The notes under the pieces are model-generated. The model was not told where the DNA came from. It did no database searches and worked only from the letters and a program-made list of their open reading frames with translations. From positions 1 to 20,037 of the forward strand of contig CAZXWN010000022.1 of the NCBI GenBank assembly GCA_964644695.1: 20,037 bases of DNA, read 5' to 3'. The DNA comes from CAZXWN01 sp964644695 [NCBI: uncultured bacterium]. GTDB taxonomy: Bacteria > UBP4 > UBA4092. Of this stretch, positions 6,810 to 14,886 are shown one piece after another (position 1 is the stretch's first letter; each line of letters opens with the position of its first letter). Position numbers and translations under genes: made by a program.

Positions 6810-7562
6810 ATGCAAGGCTCGCTTGATGAAAACAGGCTCGTGGCCCTCCTTGTCGAAAAAAGGATGGTCAGCAAACGCCAAATCCGGGAGGTTCTGGAAG
6901 AAAGATCCAGAACTCACAAACCTCTGGATACGGTGTTGCTGGAAATGAAGCTGGTCTCTCCGACCCGCCTCAAAGAAATCCAGGCCCAAGTCATGGGCAT
7001 GGAGTATATTCGGGTTGCGGATAAGACATTGGACCCCCGGATATTAAAGATTCTACCCAAAAGGTACGCCGCTGAACACCGCGCAATTCCAATCTCTCTG
7101 GAGTCTAACATCTTAACCATAGCGATGGAGCATCCTACAGATGTTCGGGCAATCGATGAGATGAAGATGTTGACGGGATACCAGATCAAAGCGGTGGTGT
7201 GTGGTTCCAATGATGTGGATGTTGGATTAAGTGTCTATCCTGAGATGAACGGTGCGGAAAAAGAAAAAGTACCTGTATCAAAACTAAGGCACACCCTGGA
7301 ATTCCTCGGATTTATGGCCATGTTGATTATTCCTCTTGGAATCTTGGTTATGACCGCTTCCCGCATCCCCCAATTTCAAAACTGGTTAGTCGGTAATGGT
7401 CTGGATTACAGCAATTCTATTTTTGTCATGATTCTATGGGGTTTTTACGCAATTCTACTTTATTATTTATATAACATTTTCTTCAATCGTCCCCCTGAAA
7501 CTACAGAGGAAGAATATTCCTCCACAGAAAATAAATCTCCAGAATCTGAAAATATGTCCTGA
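6810..7562 (+). CDS. Standalone MshEN (T2SSE N-terminal) domain protein with two C-terminal membrane helices
   Basis: A 250-residue protein. Residues 8-140 match the N-terminal domain of type II secretion/type IV pilus ATPases (MshEN/T2SSE_N): two helical repeats (NRLVALLVEKRMVSKRQIREVLEE, PLDTVLLEMKLVSPTRLKEIQAQ), then the compact part RYAAEHRAIPISLESN...AMEHPTDVRAIDEM...LTGYQI. In MshE-type proteins this domain binds cyclic di-GMP through paired R-L-G motifs. Here the glycines are replaced (RLVALL, PLDTVL), so binding is doubtful. There is no Walker ATPase domain. Instead two membrane helices follow (about 163-184 and 203-224) and an acidic, serine-rich tail. The cytoplasmic domain is therefore tethered to the membrane, perhaps as an adaptor; function unknown. 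AAAGGGAGGT just upstream, and an in-frame stop before it, fix the start. Confidence 0.78.
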   Translation: MQGSLDENRLVALLVEKRMVSKRQIREVLEERSRTHKPLDTVLLEMKLVSPTRLKEIQAQVMGMEYIRVADKTLDPRILKILPKRYAAEHRAIPISLESNILTIAMEHPTDVRAIDEMKMLTGYQIKAVVCGSNDVDVGLSVYPEMNGAEKEKVPVSKLRHTLEFLGFMAMLIIPLGILVMTASRIPQFQNWLVGNGLDYSNSIFVMILWGFYAILLYYLYNIFFNRPPETTEEEYSSTENKSPESENMS

Positions 7563-7603
7563 CAATTTGTTTAACTGGTTCTGAACTGATAATCCGCAGA
7601 ATA

Positions 7604-7644
7604 AATACTGGAGTCTCTTGCCCGAGACTCCAGTATTACTCTTT
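7604..7644 (+). terminator. Terminator-like hairpin after the MshEN gene
   Basis: AATACTGGAGTCTC (7604-7617) pairs perfectly with GAGACTCCAGTATT (7624-7637) around TTGCCC, a 14-pair stem. The downstream tract ACTCTTTT is only partly T-rich, but the stem is very stable. Confidence 0.75.
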
Positions 7645-7659
7645 TCGGGCCCCGATTAA

Positions 7660-7668
7660 TGGTAAAAT
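7660..7668 (+). promoter_or_regulatory. Candidate extended -10 promoter for PBP2
   Basis: TGGTAAAAT ends in TAAAAT (7663-7668), with TG one base before it. The -35 region is poor. It lies 44 bases before the PBP2 start and just after the preceding hairpin. Confidence 0.4.
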
Positions 7669-7711
7669 CTTAATCTAGATTGACTGAGGATTTCCCAACC
7701 GGGAATCAACC

Positions 7712-9733
7712 ATGTATATTCGTTCCCAACAACCTGAATTTTCTTTGGATGACCGCTCAAAAAGATTGAAATGGGCGGCCTTCTGTATCTTTTTCATTTT
7801 AATTTTGCGATTGTTTTTTCTACAAATCTGGCATGGGAACCAGTACCGCCAGATGGCTGAAAACAATCGTATCCGCCTGATCAAAACCCGGACTCCCCGG
7901 GGAATCATCTATGACTGTAACAATGTGCCTCTCGCTACAAACCGCCGTGTATTCTCAATTTTCTTTGATCCTGTGGTCACCAATAAGGAAGAGCGGGAAG
8001 ATTCCTACAACAAACTCATCAGAATTCTTCGGAACCGAAATGCCAACTATGCCGATGAGCTGGCACGAAAAGGGAATATCTATCAACGAATGCAACCCCG
8101 TAAAATTGCCCAGGATGTTGATTATTCTGTGGTGGCGGCGGTCCGTGAACAGTCTCTGGATTTACCGGGTGTTTATGTTAAAGACGAATTTATCCGATAT
8201 TATCCCCTGTATGAAGGGGGTGCGCACTTACTGGGATATCTGCGTGGTATAACCGTGGATGAACTTCAGGAACCGGAATATGAGGAATATGACCTGTCTG
8301 ATGTGGTAGGTCGGGATGGGTTGGAACGGGTGTATGAAAAACAACTCCGGGGTCAGGCGGGTGGATGGCAGATTGAAGTCGATGCGCTCGGTCGGAAAAA
8401 GAGAGACCTGGGAGAACTGCCTTCTATCCCTGGAAGTAATCTTGTCTTGAATGTGGATGCCCGATTACAGAAAAAGGCAGTGGACCTGCTTTCGGGAAAA
8501 CGGGGCGCTATTGTTGCCATGGACCCCAATACCGGGGGAATCAAAGCGCTGGTGTCCGAACCTTCGTATGACCCCAATCTATTGTCAGGGTATATTACTC
8601 ATTCGCAGTGGGCGAGAATAGCCAATGACCCAGGCCGTCCGTTTAATAATCGTGCCATTTCTGGCACCTATCCTCCGGGGTCTATCTTTAAGTTAATTAC
8701 CGCATTGGCGGGTTTGGAAAACGAGAAAGTTACTCCGAATACGACCTTTGTTTGTGGTGGTTCATATCGGTTGGGAAAATGGATTTTCAAATGTACCCAT
8801 ACTCATGGGGCGGTCAATCTCAATCGTGCGATTGGATTGTCCTGTAATGTGTATTTCTACAATGTGGCTCAGAGAGTCGGCATTGAAAAACTTTTATATC
8901 TGGCGGCGCAATTTGGATTTGGTGAAAAAACAGGGATTGACCTCCAGAAAGAACGCCGTGGTTTCCTTCCAACTCGGGAATGGAAAAAGAAAAACCGTCG
9001 TGAAGGTTGGTATCTGGGTGATACGGTCCAGCTGGGTATTGGTCAGGGATTCCTTCTGGCATCCCCCATACAGATAATGAATGTCGTCTCGACGATTGCC
9101 AATGGCGGTACGGTTTATCAACCGATGGTTGTCCGACAGGTGGAGGATGGTAGTGGAAAAATACTCCAGAAATTCCAACCAACGGCATTACACAAAATTC
9201 AACTAAATCCTGATCAGCTGAATCTGGTGAGAAAAGGGATGTGGACTGTCGTTAATGGGGCAGGTACAGCAACCAATGCCCGGATCCCCGGACTGGAGCT
9301 GGCAGGAAAAACAGGAACTGCTCAGAGTGGTACCGGAGGTAAGGATATTGCATGGTTCTGTGCTTATGGTCCTTATGAGAAACCGGGTTTGACGGTGCTG
9401 GCTATCGTGGAAGAAGGCGGATTTGGTGCCGTTGCGGCGGCTCCTCTGGTACGGGATATGTTCAAGGAATGGGACTTGATTCGTAAAGGTAAGGCAGAAT
9501 CTCCCATGTCAGTGATTCAACCTCGGCGGATTCCGGGTGCGGCTCCTCTGGAACTTGATACAACAGCCAATGTGCTTCTCGGACAAGACTCAACCGTACC
9601 GGCAACCGAGGTTGTAAATCCAGCTCAGCCAACACCAACCAGTCCTGTTTCTAAAAAAGAGGAATCCGTGAAACCTCCAGTCAGTACGGGGAAATCTGAA
9701 GGAGCTACTTTGGAGACTTTACCCGGCGATTAA
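7712..9733 (+). CDS. mrdA: Penicillin-binding protein 2 (elongasome peptidoglycan DD-transpeptidase)
   Basis: A 673-residue class B penicillin-binding protein that cross-links peptidoglycan during cell elongation with RodA and MreC. It has a short cytoplasmic N-terminus, one signal-anchor helix (about 25-43), the dimerisation/pedestal domain (NRIRLIKTRTPRGIIYDCNN; VVGRDGLERVYEKQLRG) and a transpeptidase domain with all three catalytic motifs: S324-x-x-K327 in PPGSIFK, S377-C-N and K533-T-G. It is longer than a typical PBP2 because of an added proline/threonine/glutamate-rich tail of about 75 residues (from about 600), presumably flexible and periplasmic. The usual neighbours mreBCD and rodA are absent here; the next gene is an ABC exporter 81 bases downstream with no terminator between. 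The ribosome site (GGGAA, 7701-7705) is modest. Confidence 0.93.
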   Translation: MYIRSQQPEFSLDDRSKRLKWAAFCIFFILILRLFFLQIWHGNQYRQMAENNRIRLIKTRTPRGIIYDCNNVPLATNRRVFSIFFDPVVTNKEEREDSYNKLIRILRNRNANYADELARKGNIYQRMQPRKIAQDVDYSVVAAVREQSLDLPGVYVKDEFIRYYPLYEGGAHLLGYLRGITVDELQEPEYEEYDLSDVVGRDGLERVYEKQLRGQAGGWQIEVDALGRKKRDLGELPSIPGSNLVLNVDARLQKKAVDLLSGKRGAIVAMDPNTGGIKALVSEPSYDPNLLSGYITHSQWARIANDPGRPFNNRAISGTYPPGSIFKLITALAGLENEKVTPNTTFVCGGSYRLGKWIFKCTHTHGAVNLNRAIGLSCNVYFYNVAQRVGIEKLLYLAAQFGFGEKTGIDLQKERRGFLPTREWKKKNRREGWYLGDTVQLGIGQGFLLASPIQIMNVVSTIANGGTVYQPMVVRQVEDGSGKILQKFQPTALHKIQLNPDQLNLVRKGMWTVVNGAGTATNARIPGLELAGKTGTAQSGTGGKDIAWFCAYGPYEKPGLTVLAIVEEGGFGAVAAAPLVRDMFKEWDLIRKGKAESPMSVIQPRRIPGAAPLELDTTANVLLGQDSTVPATEVVNPAQPTPTSPVSKKEESVKPPVSTGKSEGATLETLPGD

Positions 9734-9814
9734 TTTCCCGGGGCGGCTTGCATAACATTCTGAAATCTGGCATATTTCATCAATATCTGCTACTCAATTT
9801 CGACGAGGGAATTT

Positions 9815-10777
9815 ATGGTACCCGTCATTGAAATCCAGAACCTAACTAAAACGTATAAGAAACAAAAAAAGAATCAGTATGACCATCCTGCTTTATCGAA
9901 TTTGAATTTGACGATTCAATCCGGTGAAATATATGGATTTCTGGGACCTAACGGTGCCGGAAAAACAACCACGATCAAACTGATACTGGGTTTTATTCAT
10001 TCGGATGCGGGGACTCTCAATTTGTTGGGGCGGCCTGCTGGGGACCCTGCCGTTCGGATGGATGTCGGGTATATGCCGGAAATTGCATATTATTACTGGT
10101 ATATGAAGGCGGGAGAGCTTTTACAAATTTATGGACGGATGTTCCATCTCTCATCGCATGACCTCAAAAAAAGAATCCCTGACCTTCTGGAAAAAGTAGG
10201 ATTGCCGGGGAAAGAAAATACCTTCCTGAAAGATTTTTCCAAGGGAATGTTACAAAGGTTCTCACTGGCGCAGGCTTTATTAAATCAACCGAAACTTCTT
10301 ATCCTGGATGAACCGGCTTCGGGGCTGGACCCCGTAGGACGGAAAGATATCCGGGAGACCATCTTTGAATTAAATCGACAGGGTGTGACCATCTTCTTTT
10401 CGTCTCATGAATTATCGACGGTGGAAATGATATCCACCCGGGTCGGGATCCTGAATAAGGGGCAAATGGTCAGAGAAGGAAAACTGGAAGAACTTCTTCC
10501 GGAATCCCAGAAACTCCATATTCATTTCTGGTCTATTCTGACTCCGGAAACCATAGATGACGCAACTCGACGAATTCGCCAAAATACAGGGTCTATGGAT
10601 TTATCCATGGAATGGACAATCAGTGAAGGCCGGACTCTCCTGGTATTGGGTAATCGAGCGGGATTTTATCCGGTGATGCGGGCTTTGGAATCCATGAATC
10701 TGATGATTGAGTCAGCCATGCCGCAGCGAGATTCACTGGAAGATTTGTTTATGCGAATTGTACAGGAGGAAGCCTGA
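9815..10777 (+). CDS. ABC transporter ATP-binding protein (ABC-2/CcmA-type exporter)
   Basis: A 320-residue ATPase subunit that powers the permease encoded immediately downstream. Visible motifs: Walker A GPNGAGKT (44-51), YMPE in place of the classic Q-loop as in CcmA-type proteins, signature FSKGMLQ (141-147), Walker B LLILDE (161-166), D-loop SGLDP and switch H198 in SSHELS. A C-terminal extension of about 95 residues (225-320) follows the nucleotide-binding domain, as in many multidrug, antibiotic or NosF-like exporters. The cargo cannot be deduced. GAGGG precedes the ATG. Its stop overlaps the permease start by one base (TGATG), indicating translational coupling. Confidence 0.93.
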   Translation: MVPVIEIQNLTKTYKKQKKNQYDHPALSNLNLTIQSGEIYGFLGPNGAGKTTTIKLILGFIHSDAGTLNLLGRPAGDPAVRMDVGYMPEIAYYYWYMKAGELLQIYGRMFHLSSHDLKKRIPDLLEKVGLPGKENTFLKDFSKGMLQRFSLAQALLNQPKLLILDEPASGLDPVGRKDIRETIFELNRQGVTIFFSSHELSTVEMISTRVGILNKGQMVREGKLEELLPESQKLHIHFWSILTPETIDDATRRIRQNTGSMDLSMEWTISEGRTLLVLGNRAGFYPVMRALESMNLMIESAMPQRDSLEDLFMRIVQEEA

Positions 10778-11538
10778 TGCTGGACTCCATCTTTGCTTTA
10801 GCTAAAATGGTATTTTTGGAAAGTTATCGAAAACGGATTATTCATGTGTTCATGGGGATTTGTTTTATTTTCCTGGTATGGGCTTCCACTTATAATGCCT
10901 TTGGGTTGGATGTTCAGACAAAGTTCCTGCAGGATACGTCCCTGTTTGCTCTGACTTTTGTGGGATTATTGATTACCCTGACTTCTACTGCCGGACTCCT
11001 CTCGAATGAATTACAGATGAAGACAGTTTATCCCCTGCTGGCAAAACCACTATCCCGATGGCAAGTGTTAGTGGGTAAATTTGTCGGTGCTTTATATGTG
11101 ATTTACTTGAATCTGGGTGTCCTGGCGGTCATTTTCTTGAGTTTACTCTGGTACCGTCAGGGTCATTTGGAACAAACCACCATTCAATCCCTGTATCTGG
11201 TCTTTGTGGAATGTACGGTGACCGCAGCAGTTTGTTTATTCTTCTCCACCTTCTTTTCAACGGCGGCCAATGTCTGTGTGACATTCCTGATTTATTACCT
11301 GGGTGAGATAAAAGAAATAGCGGGAACCTTCAATCACTGGGTACTAAAAACCGTAGCGGTTCCTTTGAATAATCCTGTCCTCCCTCCAACATATGAGTAT
11401 TTCGATATAAAACAGGCTTTAATAATGGGGATTCCGGTGTCCTGGACGTATATCGGAACGGTTACCCTGTACGGGATTTTCCTGGCAGCCCTTTACCTGT
11501 CTGTCGCTGGCTGGATTTTCTCGCGTCGGGACCTGTAA
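10777..11538 (+). CDS. ABC-2 type transporter permease
   Basis: A 253-residue integral membrane protein with about six predicted helices (near 25-40, 52-75, 98-125, 140-165, 170-190 and 225-247). The segment LLSNELQMKTVYPLLAKPLSRWQVLVGKFVGA is the characteristic cytoplasmic coupling region of NosY/ABC-2 type permeases (x-E-x-x-x-x-T-x-x-x-L-L-x-K-P-x-x-R). It forms the membrane half of an exporter with the preceding ATPase; a dimer of each is expected. The one-base overlap with the ATPase gene shows they form one operon. Substrate unknown: gliding or Nos-type, multidrug and polysaccharide exporters all share this architecture. Confidence 0.9.
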   Translation: MLDSIFALAKMVFLESYRKRIIHVFMGICFIFLVWASTYNAFGLDVQTKFLQDTSLFALTFVGLLITLTSTAGLLSNELQMKTVYPLLAKPLSRWQVLVGKFVGALYVIYLNLGVLAVIFLSLLWYRQGHLEQTTIQSLYLVFVECTVTAAVCLFFSTFFSTAANVCVTFLIYYLGEIKEIAGTFNHWVLKTVAVPLNNPVLPPTYEYFDIKQALIMGIPVSWTYIGTVTLYGIFLAALYLSVAGWIFSRRDL

Positions 11539-11820
11539 TCCGGATTTTCCGGGTTCTACCAGAAAAAATACGGTTGATTCTCTTATTACCCGCAGATTTA
11601 TTCCTTTTTGATATTCTTTTTCCCTTTATTTCAGGGACCTGTATCCTTTTCTGTTCCTGCTAACCTTGTTTCCCTCCATATCGAATCACCCACGGACCAT
11701 CTCGGACTAACTCCGTGGATTCTTCGTTCTCACTGACGAAGCAGAAACGAATCGGGTCGGCCTAAAACCACAAATTTAATGTGATATTTTCTGTTAGGTA
11801 GCCTAAGTTAAAAACAATTG
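11539..11820. other. Intergenic region with inverted repeats, no gene seen
   Basis: This stretch holds no credible coding sequence. After a pyrimidine-rich part (about 11570-11680) it contains two adjacent hairpins: CCACGGA (11690-11696) with TCCGTGG (11712-11718), and CTTCGT (11722-11727) with ACGAAG (11736-11741). The second is enclosed by GATTC (11718-11722) and GAATC (11749-11753). No T-run follows, so they are not ordinary terminators. They may be the structured 3' end of the exporter transcript or a small RNA. Confidence 0.4.
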
Positions 11821-11849
11821 TTGACAGTCCATGATAAAGGGTATAGATT
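11821..11849 (+). promoter_or_regulatory. Candidate sigma-70 promoter for the Kelch-like gene
   Basis: A perfect -35 box TTGACA (11821-11826) is followed after 17 bases by TAGATT (11844-11849), or after 15 by TATAGA. It lies about 40 bases before the ATG at 11888. Confidence 0.6.
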
Positions 11850-11887
11850 GGTGACAATGACGACTGAAAAAGGGGATTCAACAGCTT

Positions 11888-12169
11888 ATGAGGATGAATA
11901 AACAATTACTTTGTTTGTTAGTTTTAGTATTAATTACTTCGCTTTCTTTTGCCGCCGGTGAAGGAGGATGGAGACAAGGAACTGAATTGACAGGTATGAC
12001 GATGGAAAGCCCCATGATTTATTTTGATCATAAACTGGTTACTCCCAGATGGCCTGATTGTATTCAAATTCTTCCCGTAACAGATACTGGCGAAGTAGGT
12101 GAATGGAATGGATTCTCTCCCCAGGGGGTTGACTGTTTATCGGGAGTCATCCATAACAACGACGGATAA
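11888..12169 (+). CDS. N-terminal part of a frameshifted secreted Kelch-like protein
   Basis: A 93-codon reading frame with a clear signal peptide (residues 1-23, KQLLCLLVLVLITSLSFA then AGEGGW). The first propeller-like blade follows: MIYFDHKLV...ILPVTDTGEVGEWNG. From about residue 77 the frame turns nonsensical and stops, while the natural continuation appears in the frame one base later (12099-12941). It is therefore the front of one gene, interrupted by a +1 shift near 12109-12125, close to a C4-A-G5 run. AGGGG at 11870-11874 is a distant but plausible ribosome site. Confidence 0.7.
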   Translation: MRMNKQLLCLLVLVLITSLSFAAGEGGWRQGTELTGMTMESPMIYFDHKLVTPRWPDCIQILPVTDTGEVGEWNGFSPQGVDCLSGVIHNNDG

Positions 12170-12941
12170 ATATATGTTTATTTCTGGGGGATATTATGAA
12201 ACCATCATGTATCAGGGTGGGCATGTGGCCGCTCTCTACCAGTTAACCTTGAGTCCAGACAGTATAGGGTATGTGGTTTATTCGGGTTCAATGGATACTC
12301 CCAGAGGAAAACATTCCAGTTTGATGGTAAATGATTATATATATATGTTTGGGGGAAGAAACTGGAATAATGGTGTAGCAAACACCTTTTTAAAAACCGT
12401 ATCTTACGCTAAATTTAACCGAACGACTGAACGACTCGAAGCCTTCCAGCCTGGATATTCTTTTAAACATATTCAAGGTCCGGTTTATTCTTCGTTTAGA
12501 TTGGGAAATAAAGTGTACTGTTATGGTCTGTACAAGTATGATGGCTCCATGGAAGACCCTGTTTGTTATATTGAATCTGCTGACATTCAGGAAGACGGTA
12601 AGCTAGGTCCTTGGACTGTTGTGGGAGGACCATATGACCATTATGTACCTGTAAGTGCGGTTTTTACTCAACAATCAACCTTATTTGTATTTGTGAATAG
12701 AAAAAGTTCAAGCGAAACAATAAATCCTTGTTATGCAATGGATTTAAAAGATGGTGGAGTCGAAGGAAATAAGTTTAAGTCGGTGACAGGTTTTACCCCA
12801 TCAATCCTTGGTGGTTCAGATCTTGGTTTAGGTACATGGGGTCGTTTTATTTATGTTACTGATAACTATAACTACATTTATGACCCCTTATTAACGAGTG
12901 CTCCATTGTTTGAAGAACCCAATAGTAATCTCTATGAATGA
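12099..12941 (+). CDS. C-terminal part of the frameshifted Kelch-like beta-propeller protein
   Basis: About 275 codons that continue the gene starting at 11888; the GTG at 12099 merely opens the frame and is not a likely true start. Kelch-like blades are recognisable: SLPRGLTVYRESSI followed by KYMFISGGYY, then TPRGKHSSLMVNDYIYMFGGRNW, then LGKLGPW-like turns (EDGKLGPWTVVGG). Such beta-propellers are usually secreted or cell-surface binding modules; the ligand is unknown. The long open frame and retained repeat pattern suggest that the disruption is recent, a sequencing or assembly error, or programmed frameshifting. It ends before a strong terminator. Confidence 0.72.
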   Translation: MNGMDSLPRGLTVYRESSITTTDKYMFISGGYYETIMYQGGHVAALYQLTLSPDSIGYVVYSGSMDTPRGKHSSLMVNDYIYMFGGRNWNNGVANTFLKTVSYAKFNRTTERLEAFQPGYSFKHIQGPVYSSFRLGNKVYCYGLYKYDGSMEDPVCYIESADIQEDGKLGPWTVVGGPYDHYVPVSAVFTQQSTLFVFVNRKSSSETINPCYAMDLKDGGVEGNKFKSVTGFTPSILGGSDLGLGTWGRFIYVTDNYNYIYDPLLTSAPLFEEPNSNLYE

Positions 12942-12960
12942 TAGTCATACATGAAGATAT

Positions 12961-12990
12961 AAAAAGACCGGGTTGATTGCCCGGTCTTTT
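12961..12990. terminator. Rho-independent terminator after the Kelch-like gene
   Basis: GACCGGG (12966-12972) pairs with CCCGGTC (12980-12986) around TTGATTG. It is flanked by A5 on the left and T4 on the right, so it can act in both directions. Confidence 0.88.
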
Positions 12991-12998
12991 GGTTTTAA

Positions 12999-13035
12999 GC
13001 CGAAAAAAAGCCAACCCAAACCGGATGGTTTGGGT
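12999..13035 (-). terminator. Rho-independent terminator of the small reverse-strand gene
   Basis: ACCCAAACC (13014-13022) pairs with GGTTTGGGT (13027-13035) around a four-base loop. On the minus strand seven T follow (the A-run at 13003-13009) after a four-base gap. It serves the gene that ends at 13082. Confidence 0.78.
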
Positions 13036-13081
13036 GAGATATGTGCTTTAGAAGGGTATCTGTGTTTACTCGCTGATGGAA

Positions 13082-13405
13082 TTAGATAATTAAATCGGTG
13101 AGTTTGAAATTGTCCATGACAAAATTCCACTCGTCCCAGCAATGTTCCAATTCAGATAACAGATTATTTAATGTTGCCTGGTCAATATCGGTAGGTTGAG
13201 AGGATTGAGAGACCTTGTCCAGAACAAAATCCCGGATCAGTTGGGGTTTGATGGTCTCATTTTCATCCAGGTTGCGTGCTTTGATAAATAAATCGAAGAG
13301 GTTTTTTTTGACCGGGTCCAGATGCAGGGCTAAGTTTCCTCCTGATTTTGAAGAAACTTTTATTAATTCCGATGCGATTAACTCTAAAATATTTGTTTTA
13401 CTCAT
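13082..13405 (-). CDS. Small conserved-looking hypothetical protein, 107 residues
   Basis: I do not recognise the family. The protein is soluble, acidic and predicted mostly helical: TNILELIASELIKVSSKSGG, DPVKKNLFDLFIKARNLDENE, PQLIRDFVLDKVSQSS, ATLNNLLSELEHCWDEWNFVMD. There is no signal peptide or membrane helix. GGAGGT lies seven bases before the ATG, a strong ribosome site, and its own terminator is present, so it is a real gene. It is divergent from the next membrane-protein gene, with 115 bases between the two start codons. No function can be assigned. Confidence 0.72.
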   Translation of the reverse strand: MSKTNILELIASELIKVSSKSGGNLALHLDPVKKNLFDLFIKARNLDENETIKPQLIRDFVLDKVSQSSQPTDIDQATLNNLLSELEHCWDEWNFVMDNFKLTDLII

Positions 13406-13420
13406 TTGCCTGACCTCCGC

Positions 13421-13449
13421 TTGATTCTATTCAAATATTACCATAAAGT
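13421..13449 (+). promoter_or_regulatory. Candidate promoter for the 453-residue membrane protein
   Basis: TTGATT (13421-13426), a 17-base spacer and TAAAGT (13444-13449) form a plausible sigma-70 promoter in the divergent intergenic region. Confidence 0.4.
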
Positions 13450-13520
13450 ATTGTTACTCGGCAGTCTGAATGTCCGATGACATACGTCGGGTAATAGCGT
13501 GCGGGATAAGGGAAAACATA

Positions 13521-14882
13521 ATGAAACAGAAGCTCAGGGATGTTTATAACCACTTTGGACCTTTCGCTTTTTTCTATAAGATTGCGGGTACTCTTTTAAT
13601 TGGAATATTTGTCATCTGTTTCTTTTTATATCCCGCCTGGATTACTCTCAGGGTGGGTTTGGATACCTCTTTCCACCAGCAGGGAATAAATTCCTATACC
13701 CTGGGAATGTTCAAAGATGTTTCCCATCGATTTTCCCGCTGGGGAAGTCAGTATCTGAACCGAGGCGCCGGGTCATCTGTGAATCAGGATAGCGTTTCAG
13801 AAACTGAATGGCCCATGTTCGGAGCGGCCTTTTACCTGTTGACGGCGGAAGAAATCCAGAAACAGTATGGTTCGGATGAGTCATTAAAGAAAGTCATGGA
13901 CCCTGCTGTAGAAGTGGCTGTCCGAATTGTGGCAGACCCCCGAACGGCTGCCTGGGTGAAGGAACGCTGGGGTGATGACTATTTGAACCGTGAAAATGTG
14001 TTTTACCGAATGTTACTGATTCAGGGGTTGACTGCTTATGAGAAGGTTTCTCACAAGACAACCTATCGAACTCTACTTCATTCCCAAGTCACCTCCCTGG
14101 GGCAAGAATTGGAAAAAGCCCCTCACCACCTGCTGGATGATTATCCGGGTGAATGTTACCCCTCAGATGTCTTATGGTCAGTGGCCGGGATTCGCCGTGC
14201 CGATGTGATTTTGGGGACAGACCATTCCAAACTGGCTGAAGAACTGATGAGTTCCTTGACGACTCACTCTATGACAGAAGAAGGTGTCCCTGCCTATATG
14301 GCTGAACCCAAAACAGGGAAGTCGATTAATTTAGCCCGAGGGTGTAATAATTCAGGGATTTTGATTTTTGCGCCGGAACTGAATCGGGACATTGCAGCAC
14401 AGTGGTTTAAGAATTATCAAAAGTATTTCTGGCAGGAAAAGTATGGGGTAAAAGGATTTCGGGAATTTTCTACACGAATCCCGGATTCCGTACAAGATGC
14501 CGATTCCGGTCCTGTTGTGAAAGGTTTTGGGTCGGTTGCTTCTGTTTTTGGTATCGGAGCCTGTCGAACAATGGGACGGCTGGATTTGTCCGGTACATTA
14601 GCGCGGCAAATCATTCCGGTATCCTATCCTACCTTCTGGGGTTTGATGATCCCTTCCTCCATGGGTAAGCTTCTTGTGGATTCCGGTTGTCTGGGAGAAG
14701 TGGCGCTGGTGTTTTCCTTGACCCGTCCTGTTCCTGACAAGCCGATTTCAACCCAGTCTCCGGGTATTCCCCTGGTCGTCTGGATGATGTTAGGTGTTTA
14801 TCTCATCCCTGCGGCATTATTGATATGGGTCGAATACAGGCACTGGAAGAAATGGCTGAAATCAGTCAATAAGGGCCAATAG
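13521..14882 (+). CDS. Membrane-anchored protein of unknown function, probably with an all-alpha enzyme-like domain
   Basis: A 453-residue protein with one membrane helix at each end (about 21-44 and 416-438). The segment between them, about 370 residues, looks like a compact helical domain. It has striking conserved-looking motifs: DDYPGECYPSDVLWSVAGIRRAD (206-228), TEEGVPAYM (252-260), ARGCNNSGILIFAPEL (272-287), DADSGPVVKGFGSVASVFGIGA (326-347). These recall (alpha/alpha)-barrel enzymes such as linalool dehydratase/isomerase-like or glycoside-hydrolase-like toroids, but I cannot make a firm assignment. An in-frame ATG at 13470 would add 17 unpromising residues; AAGGGA at 13508-13513 favours 13521. 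Its end lies four bases from the convergent MATE gene's end. Confidence 0.75.
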   Translation: MKQKLRDVYNHFGPFAFFYKIAGTLLIGIFVICFFLYPAWITLRVGLDTSFHQQGINSYTLGMFKDVSHRFSRWGSQYLNRGAGSSVNQDSVSETEWPMFGAAFYLLTAEEIQKQYGSDESLKKVMDPAVEVAVRIVADPRTAAWVKERWGDDYLNRENVFYRMLLIQGLTAYEKVSHKTTYRTLLHSQVTSLGQELEKAPHHLLDDYPGECYPSDVLWSVAGIRRADVILGTDHSKLAEELMSSLTTHSMTEEGVPAYMAEPKTGKSINLARGCNNSGILIFAPELNRDIAAQWFKNYQKYFWQEKYGVKGFREFSTRIPDSVQDADSGPVVKGFGSVASVFGIGACRTMGRLDLSGTLARQIIPVSYPTFWGLMIPSSMGKLLVDSGCLGEVALVFSLTRPVPDKPISTQSPGIPLVVWMMLGVYLIPAALLIWVEYRHWKKWLKSVNKGQ

Positions 14883-14886
14883 ATTA

